From: Syntrophus sp034006265 | Lineage (GTDB): Bacteria > Desulfobacterota > Syntrophia > Syntrophales > Syntrophaceae | Reading direction: 5' to 3' | DNA: 27,563 nt | Assembly (NCBI GenBank): GCA_034006265.1 | Contig: JAVETB010000036.1 | Coordinates: 1-27,563 of the forward strand | Shown here: piece by piece, positions 6,687 to 14,451 of the stretch | How positions within the stretch are numbered: position 1 is the first letter of the stretch | Layout of the letters: each line of letters begins with the position of its first letter | The notes under the pieces: model-generated | Database searches by the model: none | The model's input: only the letters and a program-made list of their open reading frames with translations | What the model was told of the DNA's origin: nothing | Made by a program: the position numbers and the translations under genes

Positions 6687-6968
6687 ATGCCGACAATTTC
6701 ACGTTTCCCGGTGGCGGCGACGTCAATTCTGTTGACGTCCGCCACGACATTGCTCGTTGCCTGGCTTGTCGGCCTCCTGGATGAAGATTTCAGTTTTGCG
6801 CAGGGCCTTATCATCGGCTGGCTATTCAGCCTCTTTTTGACCCCGCCCTGTGAAGAGCTCGCGACCTTGTTACATAAATGGGTACACCGTATCCGCTCCA
6901 GGAAGCCCCGAAGGAAGGACCCCTTTAGGGGCACCCATTACAGCCGCTATCCGACCCGGCTCCCCTAA
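6687..6968 (+). CDS. Small membrane protein, unknown function
   Basis: The 93-residue protein has two hydrophobic segments, about residues 10-32 (ATSILLTSATTLLVAWLVGLL) and 38-58 (FAQGLIIGWLFSLFL), then a basic tail with HKWVHRIRSRKPRRK. Two membrane helices with a cytoplasmic basic tail are predicted. GAGGAG (6671-6676) lies 10 nt before the ATG. It ends just before the convergent MqsA-like gene. I know no family for it. It could be a holin-like or toxin-like peptide, but nothing in the sequence decides this. Confidence 0.45.
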   Translation: MPTISRFPVAATSILLTSATTLLVAWLVGLLDEDFSFAQGLIIGWLFSLFLTPPCEELATLLHKWVHRIRSRKPRRKDPFRGTHYSRYPTRLP

Positions 6969-6976
6969 AGATGCTG

Positions 6977-7477
6977 TCAAGCGGCCTCGTCGGCAACCCA
7001 GCCTTTATGGTTGCGACTGATCGCCACCCGCCGTTGCGCATGGGGTTGCGGGGAAAGCGAGAGGTTCGCCATCTCGTCAAAGTAGTTGTCAATCCGGCGG
7101 TTGTGGGCCACCAGGCTGCGAAGCAGGAGCTCATTGGCTTCGCCCATCGGCGAAGGCTTGTACTCGGATTCCCAATGCCTTACCTGGCTGGGGCGAACGT
7201 GCATGTTCCGGGCGAAGTCCGCCTTTGACCAGCCCAGGGATTTACGCAGAAAGGTAATCTCGAAAGGCTCCAGGCGACCGGACTTCTTGATGACAATGTT
7301 CGCCAGCAACCGATGCAGTTGTTCCATTTTGGGGATATTGACCAGCGTGTTGCCGCACGCCGGGCAACGCTCCACCAGGATGTTGCACAGGGTCACATAG
7401 TGAAGACCGGATTCCGTGTAACGGATATTCTCGCGGTTCTCAACCAGTTCTGCTTGCCGGCAATCAGGGCACGTCAT
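6977..7477 (-). CDS. MqsA-like antitoxin (YgiT-type zinc finger plus HTH)
   Basis: The 166-residue protein begins with MTCPDC and has a second pair at C38-P-A-C41, the YgiT-type zinc finger of MqsA-like antitoxins. An XRE-like helix-turn-helix follows at about 70-108 (FLRKSLGWSKADFARNMHVRPSQVRHWE). Such proteins neutralise a small toxin and repress their own operon by binding an upstream palindrome. The start ATG overlaps the stop of a DUF4258 remnant in ATGA, the normal toxin-antitoxin order for this pair. The C-terminal part (from about residue 114) is duplicated in the DUF2384 gene at 2728-3303. With the toxin truncated, it is probably an orphan antitoxin. Confidence 0.8.
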   Translation of the reverse strand: MTCPDCRQAELVENRENIRYTESGLHYVTLCNILVERCPACGNTLVNIPKMEQLHRLLANIVIKKSGRLEPFEITFLRKSLGWSKADFARNMHVRPSQVRHWESEYKPSPMGEANELLLRSLVAHNRRIDNYFDEMANLSLSPQPHAQRRVAISRNHKGWVADEAA

Positions 7478-7665
7478 TTTAACCTCCAGGCCGTCACGAT
7501 AAAAATCCTGCTTTCACTCCAGATTTCCACCACCACGACGATTTTGTTCGAGTGAATCTTGTAGCGCCAAGCCCCGTTCTGCCACTCGGGATGCTCCGAG
7601 ATCGTCCCCGCCCGGGCACATTCCCAACATCCACCTTGTTCAATTGGTTTTTCACCGCGGATGGC
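7474..7665 (-). pseudogene. 5'-truncated DUF4258 toxin
   Basis: The open frame codes 63 residues after an in-frame TAG at 7668-7666. Its C-terminal half, NGAWRYKIHSNKIVVVVEIW followed by IFIVTAWRLK, is the ending of DUF4258 proteins, the usual toxin partner of YgiT/MqsA-type antitoxins. Full members have about 90-100 residues with an N-terminal His/Arg helix (HxxxRMxER type); that part is absent, and no ATG, GTG or TTG lies before the conserved part. Upstream DNA has hairpins but no homologous sequence in any frame. It is therefore a broken toxin next to an intact antitoxin. Confidence 0.65.
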
Positions 7666-7715
7666 CTAAAATTCCTTAGGCAAAGGGGGATTGAAATACA
7701 GAACAACTTTCCGGA

Positions 7716-7747
7716 AAGGCCCAACTCAGAAAATCCGGTTGGGCCTT
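7716..7747. terminator. Hairpin with 10-bp perfect stem
   Basis: AAGGCCCAAC (7716-7725) pairs with GTTGGGCCTT (7738-7747) around a 12-nt loop. A weaker stem, ATGGTGT/ACACCAT (7748-7754 and 7777-7783), follows at once and has a T-rich loop. The pair lies between the truncated toxin and the nuclease-like gene that ends at 7830, and may terminate transcription arriving from the latter. Confidence 0.45.
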
Positions 7748-7829
7748 ATGGTGTTTTGGAAATAGTGTTTTTTGAGACACCATCTGGTTAGGTAAACATG
7801 TCTATTTTAGCGGGGAAGGTCCCATCTTG

Positions 7830-8792
7830 TTAGCTACTTTTGCATACTACTACATTGCATTTTTCAGAAGCATACTCTAAGAGATCAACGAGGTCTGAGT
7901 TTTTTTCTTTAAGCTCAACAATTGAATATAAGCTGTTATTGATATGAAAAATGATTCCTTTTATGAATGGAAATTCAACGAGAACACCGTTTTTTATAAG
8001 TCTGCCATCCTCGCTTGATTGGCCTTCAAATTTTATGGGTCTGTGAAGATTATCGCCTATTTTACCTAAAGCAACATGCCACAATTCACCACTAATCTCA
8101 TTTTTCAACTCATAATCTTTGTAAGTTTTATAAATCGAATTTTCTGGTGAATTTAGTAGGGGTAGCTGGCCAGATAGATCTACCAAAAGGATTGTTTCAC
8201 CCTGAGAAAACTGATCTTTTTTTATGTTTTGGCAGATTTTATCAATTAAAAAATGAATGACCATTCTTGGAGAAGAAGGGTCGTATTCTTTTCCAGGGAC
8301 ATGGTAGGGCTGAATCAGGACGATATTCGAAGCAACTCTTTTCCCAGAAGAAATTTGATTCTCTAATTCTATTTTTCCATTAAAAGAATTTTCCATTATT
8401 GTTCTATGTTTTAATTTACCATCAAGCATGTTGAGAGATTTTAGCTCGACGAAATACTCTCTTCCTCTGAACGTAACGGAAAAGTCTGGTTTTTTTTCTG
8501 TTTTTGATTCATTTATTTTTTTTATTTGCAATAAAGATTTAAGTTTGGAATATATGAATGCCTCGTAGTACTTATTCTTGATTTCAATTATTGATTCGTA
8601 ATCTTCAAAGTTTTCGAGTGCTTTTTGAATTAATGGTTTCAGTTCTGAATAAATTGCACAAAATTGATTGTCCTGGTCTTTTTCCGATTCAATTTTATCA
8701 ACAAAATCATTGCTCAAATCTTTAAGTGCAACATTCATCCCAACGGAATTAATTTCTTGTTTCAGCTTTAGCAAATCATCCTTGAGAGCCAT
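7830..8792 (-). CDS. PD-(D/E)XK nuclease-like protein, AT-rich
   Basis: The 320-residue protein has a nuclease-type signature: a helix with E77 (KYYEAFIYSKL), then P102-D103 in KKPDFSVTFRG, then 12 residues on E116-L-K118 (YFVELKS). This is the PD-(D/E)XK pattern, so metal-dependent DNA or RNA cleavage is likely. The N-terminal 70 residues are charged and helical; the C-terminal half (LLVDLSGQLPLL, GIIFHINNSLYSIVEL) is an unassigned alpha/beta region. It is strongly AT-rich and Lys-rich, unlike the GC-rich neighbours, suggesting recent transfer. The ribosome site is weak (AAGAAAG). It is next to a STAND gene on the same strand; a defence role is inference. Confidence 0.6.
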   Translation of the reverse strand: MALKDDLLKLKQEINSVGMNVALKDLSNDFVDKIESEKDQDNQFCAIYSELKPLIQKALENFEDYESIIEIKNKYYEAFIYSKLKSLLQIKKINESKTEKKPDFSVTFRGREYFVELKSLNMLDGKLKHRTIMENSFNGKIELENQISSGKRVASNIVLIQPYHVPGKEYDPSSPRMVIHFLIDKICQNIKKDQFSQGETILLVDLSGQLPLLNSPENSIYKTYKDYELKNEISGELWHVALGKIGDNLHRPIKFEGQSSEDGRLIKNGVLVEFPFIKGIIFHINNSLYSIVELKEKNSDLVDLLEYASEKCNVVVCKSS

Positions 8793-9027
8793 AAGTTTGC
8801 TTTCTTATATGTTTTTGCAGCTAACGTTAAAGTGCAGCAGTTGGCCGATCGGCTGCAGCGATTTGTGGGCGGCACCCCAGACCAATTATGTCGAGTGATT
8901 TCAAGTCTTTGCAGTCATCGGCATCACCGACCTATTCGTCTGCTTTGTAGCATCAGATGGTTGATTGCGAAACATTCTCGACACTTGGGTGAGATCGCCT
9001 CATCATGGACTACGCTTACGTCGCAAC
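8793..9027. other. Gap between STAND and nuclease-like genes
   Basis: This 235-bp gap has no convincing gene. Its composition changes from AT-rich to GC-rich at about 8820, which marks the border of the acquired nuclease-like gene. A short inverted repeat around GGCCGATCGGC (8841-8851) could be part of a hairpin. The STAND gene stop codon is at its right end. Confidence 0.4.
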
Positions 9028-12000
9028 TCAGCGTGGTCGCGTAGATTTGCGCGCCTTGGACTGCAATCTCCGCCGACGAGGCGCACGGGGACTATTGACC
9101 ACCGGCGTACGCTTGTCCAAGTCCAGCGTCATTTCCCTAGCCTGTGGCATGTTAAACTCCAACATGCGTTCAAAGAGCACCGATCCGTCTGTGCGCTCAG
9201 CCGCCCCCATGTCTTGAAGCTGTAGCGCAATATCCAGCAACCACTCCGTGCTTAAGTACCAAGATGTCGCGATATTCCCCATTTGATCGCCCGCCACGTT
9301 CAGCAGCGCGTGGACCACTTGGCAGACACGCTCCGGCTCTGACGCCACCAGCTTGACGAGCATTTCAGGTAAGCGCTCAGCTCGACCGTTCTTCAGCACA
9401 TCAGGGAACGCTACAAGGGCATCAAGGAGCTCTTTCGTTTCGACATCGGCAACGAATCCATCATTCAGGAAGATCGTGGACAATGCAGTTAGAACGCGAT
9501 CATCGCTGCTACGCAGGAGCTGAAGCAGAACGGGGTGGACTACAGGTCTCGTCATTGGCTCGTTCCACAAATTGGCAACGCCGTGCGCCACGCCCAAGGC
9601 CGCTGCGGAGACGGTATCGCTGCCGAGCTCCTCAACCAGCTCACGAGACCAGTCTTCCGCAGGGAAAAGCGCATGTCGCAAGACGGCCAGTTCCCCCGCC
9701 CCCTGGAGTCCCTCTCCGCCCCTATCGAGAATGGACATCAGCCATCGTCGCGCCGCAGTAGCCGAAGCCCAATGAAACGCGCGCGCGATGAAATGAGCCC
9801 ATCCTCGTCCACTGACGATGGATGGCACACTCGCCACTAACTGGTCAACAAAAGCCTCCGCTCTTGAGCGGTCCGTCATCCGCAGGCACAGCAACTCGCA
9901 CTGAGTCATCGCCTCCCACACGCGAGACGATTCGATGCGCGCAATATGTCGCTCAAGAATGGAAAGCCAGCGATCAAGTCGAGGAGGCTCCGCGTTAAGA
10001 CACGCGGACGTTAGAGCGCTCAACGTAGGGTAGTTCCCGTTTGGAAGCGCAACCATCGCCCCATGCCCCCACAACATCGGCGAGGAATCATCCTCTGCAG
10101 CAGTCTCAACATCGCTGGAATCGTCATCCGAACTAGGAACGAGCCAACGCTCCATCCGATCCACCAGATCAACCGGGACAGGGGCTTCCTTGTTGGCAGC
10201 CTTCGCGATTGCGTAAGCCGCGTCACGGCGAAAGCCAGCGCCCACAAAACCCTTGTCTTCCAGTTCGGCGACTAACGAATAGAGCTCCTGTTCTGTAAAG
10301 CCGGCGGGAATTAACTCGCCTAAAGCACAGGAAACCGGAATCTCATTGCGCCCAGGATCAAGCGCCCGAATGATTCGGAGAACCTTGGCTAGATTGCTCT
10401 TGGCCAGCGCTGCCAGTTCGCGCCCAGCTTGTATCGCTCCACCTTTCATGTGATGTCGTGGGTGATCCCAAGCCGCATCATCCGATAGTTCGTTGAATAG
10501 GTTAAGGATGTCGGCATCAGCTGCTTGATTCATCTGCTTAGCACTTACCGGACTTCCGATACATTGTAATCCGGAGAAGTGCATGTCCTCGTCTGCCAAG
10601 CCCGGAAACGCGCGCTCCTCTTCCTCAATGAGCCTTTGAAGCGCCGGGCTACGCCGACCGGCTGGCAACGCTCGGAGCAGTCGCAGTCGATGTTGGCGGG
10701 CCCCCTGGAGTCGCCGGAGGCGAGTACCCGCATCATCCTGCTGTGCAGTTTCGTTGTAGTGACGCCAATCGCGGAGCATCGTCTCCATGCGAGCATAGGT
10801 AGGATCGTCTAGCAGCGGGCAGACGACCTTGATCAGCGCGATGCTCTCCTTGTGCACATCGGTGTATGGTCCGAGAGCCAGCCGCCGAGGATCGCCAATT
10901 AAGTATTCGAATACTCGGTGCGGTGAATGCCCAACAGAGCGCACGAGCCCTATGGCCAGGAATCTGTGCACTAGAAGCAGTTCGGACTGCGCATTTTCGG
11001 TCACAAAATCTAGAAAGCTTTCCGGATCAGAATCCGACCAGCCCTGAATACCCAGCTGAACTGATCGCAATAAGGGGCGTTCGTACCGAGCCTCTTCCTC
11101 GTCCAAGTCTTGAAACAGCAGTCCACGGTTTTGGCGGTAGCCGATCACAACACTCGGAGCCTCAGATGCGCATAGCTGCACCCCTTCCAGAAGGAGCGGC
11201 CATACCGTACCTACAAAGGCCCTAGGGGAGGCCTCTGCTATTGCTTCCATGTCATGAAACTGACGCGCCATGAGAATCGAGTGAACACTCTCGGACACGC
11301 TGGCAACAGCCGCCTCATCTTCTGTGGAAGAAATGGCTAAGGGCACGGTAACGGAGTCAAGCTGGCGCTTGAGCCATGCCGCGATCAACCTCGGAGCTTC
11401 CTCAGGTAGAGCAGCGCTCACCACACCAGCCAGATGCCCTATGGCCCACTCGGCAATCTGACTTCTCCCGGCAATCAAGACGAGGCTGTCTAGCCAATGG
11501 CCGACCTGCGGCGCAACATCTCCGGTACCCAGCGCCTGCCAGCTCAATAAATCTCGACCCGTGCTGGGTAACCAATGCCGACGCACAAGATCGACAACCG
11601 TATCTGCGCTGAAATGCAATGCCTGCCGAAGCATTGGCAGCAGCGTTTGGGCCTGTTCCTCTGGCAATGACATCAGTCTCGGCAGATGGGTCGGCGACAA
11701 AGCGGCAAACCATCCCGGGCTTCCAACGGCGGCTCCAATGAATCGGGGCAGGAACCATTGATCCGTCATCGCTTGTTCCACGAGCCGTCGCTCTGCCGGG
11801 GTCGGTGCGGCTTGCATTCCCAGGAACTCGATCAATAACATCTTCAGATGTGGGCGAAGTTCGGCAACCCAGAGCCTATTAATCTCGGTGCCATACTCTT
11901 CGGGGCTTGCTCCTCGAAAGTATCCGAGCGCATGCCACAACTGGGGTCGAATACGTAGGCTGCCTTGCTGTGCTCGTACCGTTTCAGTAAGACTCCCGCT

Positions 12001-13818
12001 CTCCTCCAGGAAGCTGCGCGCGCGCACGAACTCGTAGAGAGTTTGATGCCGGAACTCCACTCGTCCTGGTCCATGGTCCACGCGAAGCAATCCAGCAGCA
12101 GCCAGTGTTTGAATTTCTGAGTAGTGTTCTTCAACTTGGGCTAGGGGAAGACCCAGAACTTCACGGTCTGCCATCAACTTGGCCAGATGGCGTAGCGTGG
12201 CGCGTCGCCTACCGCTGGTGTCGCTCAACACTTGGGTTTCCCATTGCTTTTCTAGCAACCCTTGGAAACTCCTCAAGACCGCTGGCTCAGTGACATCACC
12301 AAGGAGTGAGAGGAAGATATCCAAGGCGTGTGGAGACCGCAGAACCTGCTGGATATCCTGGTTCCATCCCTCGGCTTGAAGGCCCTTTGCCGTCAGGACC
12401 GGCAACACTGTTGACCACTCTGGCAGTTCCAACCTGATGACAGTTGCGTCCAGATTTCGAAGCGCAGGATCGTGCTTTTGCTCAAAAGTGCGGCACGAGA
12501 TTACGGTGTGAACGCCTTCTACGTCAGAGAGGTCTTGAACTAGATCGAGCAAGACCCGTAACCGTGCTGAGTGCTGGACGACCAAGTCAGCTAGGGCATC
12601 CACCTGGTCAATGAGCACAAGCACGGGCATGCTCTTGGCGAGTTCTCGCAAAACCGTGCTGGGGTCGGAGCCGAGATTCAGATGTCTTGCAAGTGCTTCC
12701 CGATCCAATACATCTGGCGGTAGCCGGTCAGCTTTAATGGCAAGGACACACCAGCCGGCCGACTGTCTTTCCCGAGCAAGCTGTACTAACAGGGAAGACT
12801 TCCCGCAGCCCGGGGCGCCTAGCAAGAAATGGGTTCTCGATGGCTCGGCTGCAAGACTCTCGGTCAGCGCGTCTAGTTCCGGACGCTGAAGCCATGTGCC
12901 ATCAGCCAGCGTACTAGGCCAACTCAGTAGAGGCGCCGAAGCATTCCGCAGAGTTGTTGAGAGGTCGGTTGTGCTCGACCAAGGTGCCGGGCGGCCCCTA
13001 TCAGTAGGGGGATGGCCAGCAGATCCGTCCCCCATACCATTGAGAAACTCGATCAGCGCTTTGTGGATAAGTACTTGGCGAGACTTGGGCTTAGAAATCT
13101 CAAAGTGGTCGCCCTCAATCGCGGTAGGCACAACTCCAGCAATCCCTGGATCAGCGCTGTTCCTACCGACGATCAATTGCCGTCTGCCAACCGCAAAACC
13201 AAAAATTCGGCATCCAACATCGACCCCTCTTGATTCAAAGAAAACTCGCACACCAAAGCTGCGCTGCCCATGCAGGGCTCGGAACTGGTCATTCAGCAGC
13301 TTCAGCCAGGCGTCATTGCTGGCCATATTCGTGACTTGAGGGTTCGTTCTTAGTAGAAGACGCAGCATGTCCGCGAACGTCGCAAGACTCGAGCCCTGGT
13401 GAGGCGTACCGACAAAGACGACACCGGAAATTCGTTTCAACAGTGTCAGCCGTTGCGGGTCGCCGAGTGCCTGTGCTTGCGTCATACCAGACTTGATGGC
13501 AAGCCCACCGAGACTATGTCCCACCAAAACAATCCTACGGCCTCGCAGACCCTGTTCAACCTGTAAGGCTGCAAACAGCGTTTCACCGAGATCGACAAGG
13601 TGCATGGCTGCATCAGTCCAACCTGAAAGCGCCGCGCCGTATCCTGCAACCCAGACATTGCACCCAACATCCTCCCCGATCCAACTTGGCCAGAGCGTCG
13701 TATGGTCATTGCGGTTGTGCATCCATGTGGACCGCGCATCTCCGCCTAGCCCGTGCACGAAGACAACGTGCAGCGCATCCGCCGATGGGGCCTCATATAC
13801 CTGTGTTAGGGTTGCCAT
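9028..13818 (-). CDS. Alpha/beta hydrolase-STAND NTPase protein (antiviral STAND/NLR-like)
   Basis: This 1596-residue protein has an N-terminal alpha/beta hydrolase domain (about 1-265): oxyanion motif HGLGG (22-26), nucleophile elbow GHSLGG with S102, and a likely catalytic His, H238 in EGDHFEI. A STAND/AAA-type NTPase follows (about 300-560): Walker A GAPGCGKSS (334-342) and Walker B VLVLIDQVDAL (399-409). The remaining 1000 residues are predicted helical and probably form a sensor array. This effector-NTPase-sensor order is that of STAND immune proteins (Avs, bacterial NLRs), in which ligand binding triggers oligomerisation and activates the effector, here probably a lipase or esterase. 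ATG 13818 is preferred to an upstream TTG at 13881 because the hydrolase fold starts right after it. Its ribosome site is weak. Confidence 0.8.
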   Translation of the reverse strand: MATLTQVYEAPSADALHVVFVHGLGGDARSTWMHNRNDHTTLWPSWIGEDVGCNVWVAGYGAALSGWTDAAMHLVDLGETLFAALQVEQGLRGRRIVLVGHSLGGLAIKSGMTQAQALGDPQRLTLLKRISGVVFVGTPHQGSSLATFADMLRLLLRTNPQVTNMASNDAWLKLLNDQFRALHGQRSFGVRVFFESRGVDVGCRIFGFAVGRRQLIVGRNSADPGIAGVVPTAIEGDHFEISKPKSRQVLIHKALIEFLNGMGDGSAGHPPTDRGRPAPWSSTTDLSTTLRNASAPLLSWPSTLADGTWLQRPELDALTESLAAEPSRTHFLLGAPGCGKSSLLVQLARERQSAGWCVLAIKADRLPPDVLDREALARHLNLGSDPSTVLRELAKSMPVLVLIDQVDALADLVVQHSARLRVLLDLVQDLSDVEGVHTVISCRTFEQKHDPALRNLDATVIRLELPEWSTVLPVLTAKGLQAEGWNQDIQQVLRSPHALDIFLSLLGDVTEPAVLRSFQGLLEKQWETQVLSDTSGRRRATLRHLAKLMADREVLGLPLAQVEEHYSEIQTLAAAGLLRVDHGPGRVEFRHQTLYEFVRARSFLEESGSLTETVRAQQGSLRIRPQLWHALGYFRGASPEEYGTEINRLWVAELRPHLKMLLIEFLGMQAAPTPAERRLVEQAMTDQWFLPRFIGAAVGSPGWFAALSPTHLPRLMSLPEEQAQTLLPMLRQALHFSADTVVDLVRRHWLPSTGRDLLSWQALGTGDVAPQVGHWLDSLVLIAGRSQIAEWAIGHLAGVVSAALPEEAPRLIAAWLKRQLDSVTVPLAISSTEDEAAVASVSESVHSILMARQFHDMEAIAEASPRAFVGTVWPLLLEGVQLCASEAPSVVIGYRQNRGLLFQDLDEEEARYERPLLRSVQLGIQGWSDSDPESFLDFVTENAQSELLLVHRFLAIGLVRSVGHSPHRVFEYLIGDPRRLALGPYTDVHKESIALIKVVCPLLDDPTYARMETMLRDWRHYNETAQQDDAGTRLRRLQGARQHRLRLLRALPAGRRSPALQRLIEEEERAFPGLADEDMHFSGLQCIGSPVSAKQMNQAADADILNLFNELSDDAAWDHPRHHMKGGAIQAGRELAALAKSNLAKVLRIIRALDPGRNEIPVSCALGELIPAGFTEQELYSLVAELEDKGFVGAGFRRDAAYAIAKAANKEAPVPVDLVDRMERWLVPSSDDDSSDVETAAEDDSSPMLWGHGAMVALPNGNYPTLSALTSACLNAEPPRLDRWLSILERHIARIESSRVWEAMTQCELLCLRMTDRSRAEAFVDQLVASVPSIVSGRGWAHFIARAFHWASATAARRWLMSILDRGGEGLQGAGELAVLRHALFPAEDWSRELVEELGSDTVSAAALGVAHGVANLWNEPMTRPVVHPVLLQLLRSSDDRVLTALSTIFLNDGFVADVETKELLDALVAFPDVLKNGRAERLPEMLVKLVASEPERVCQVVHALLNVAGDQMGNIATSWYLSTEWLLDIALQLQDMGAAERTDGSVLFERMLEFNMPQAREMTLDLDKRTPVVNSPRAPRRRRLQSKARKSTRPR

Positions 13819-14061
13819 TTGCTTCGCCCCGCTATTTTTTTTTGGGAGTATCGTGGCCCGACTACATGCCTCGATCAGCAATGCGAGGAGGCTGGTTTGC
13901 GATAAGAACTAAGCCTGTATCAGTGCGATGGAGACCGCGGAAGAACATGTCATTTGTCCGGACAGTCTAAACGGTTGTTCTTTTCCGAAAGCGATCCGTA
14001 TGCGTGTGCCGCCGCAAAAACTCTGATTCGTCGGAATTACAATGTCATAAATCCCAGAATC
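13819..14061. promoter_or_regulatory. Upstream region of the STAND gene
   Basis: No gene is supported here. A perfect 10-bp palindrome, TGTCCGGACA (13955-13964), lies about 140 bp before the STAND start codon and could be a regulator site. I see no convincing -35/-10 pair. A poly-A run on the plus strand (T/A-rich, about 13834-13842) lies in the leader just before the start. Confidence 0.3.
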
Positions 14062-14099
14062 AAAAAAACCGCGGCCTCGGCATTCCTGCAACTGCGGTT
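14062..14099 (-). terminator. Candidate intrinsic terminator
   Basis: Read on the minus strand, AACCGC (14099-14094) and GCGGTT (14072-14067) form a 6-bp stem around a 21-nt loop, followed by a run of T (14068-14062). It could insulate the STAND gene from the protease operon upstream. The large loop makes it a weak example. Confidence 0.4.
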
Positions 14100-14297
14100 C
14101 ACTTGCTTCTCAGATTTGGATTCCGTGCTTTGCAACCAACTGCCCCTCCAAACTCATAAAAATAAAACAGAATAAATGTAGACTTGTAGCAACAACCGGT
14201 CAAGATTTTTGGTCGTCCGGAAAATTATCTCAGATTGAGATCAAGTGTGGTGAAGGTCTCTGCCAGCCCCACTCTCAAATTCTCTGCATTACAGCAA

Positions 14298-14327
14298 AAA
14301 CCCCGCCAGGCGACCTGAGCGGGGTTT
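14298..14327 (-). terminator. Intrinsic terminator of the ATPase-protease operon
   Basis: A 9-bp GC-rich stem (AAACCCCGC and its complement) with a 12-nt loop is followed on the minus strand by TTTTT. It lies 125 bp beyond the protease stop codon in the direction of transcription. The interval between it and the stop codon holds no supported gene. Confidence 0.75.
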
Positions 14328-14451
14328 GGTGTTTCGGTAGTGGTGAGTTGTCGGATATCCCCTGAACTTCCCTCTTTTTTATTGGAAGGGAAATCTTCAG
14401 TATAGGATCTGGGGGCTATATGGGATGTCCCCAATGTGCTTTTGTGTTCGA

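Noticed and set aside
6687..6710. First residues MPTISRF of the small membrane protein, identical to the usual start of DUF4160 proteins
   Set aside because: The rest of the protein is hydrophobic and has none of the DUF4160 pattern (PPHFHA and so on), so the match is probably chance or at most a relic fusion.
8818..8851. Integron attC-like sequence (CTAACGTTAAAG near a GC-rich inverted repeat)
   Set aside because: The boxes do not fit the RYYYAAC/GTTRRRY pattern and no paired box at the other end was found.
13954..14175. 73-codon plus-strand open frame upstream of the STAND gene
   Set aside because: It runs across a palindrome and a terminator-like hairpin and has no ribosome site or known motif.
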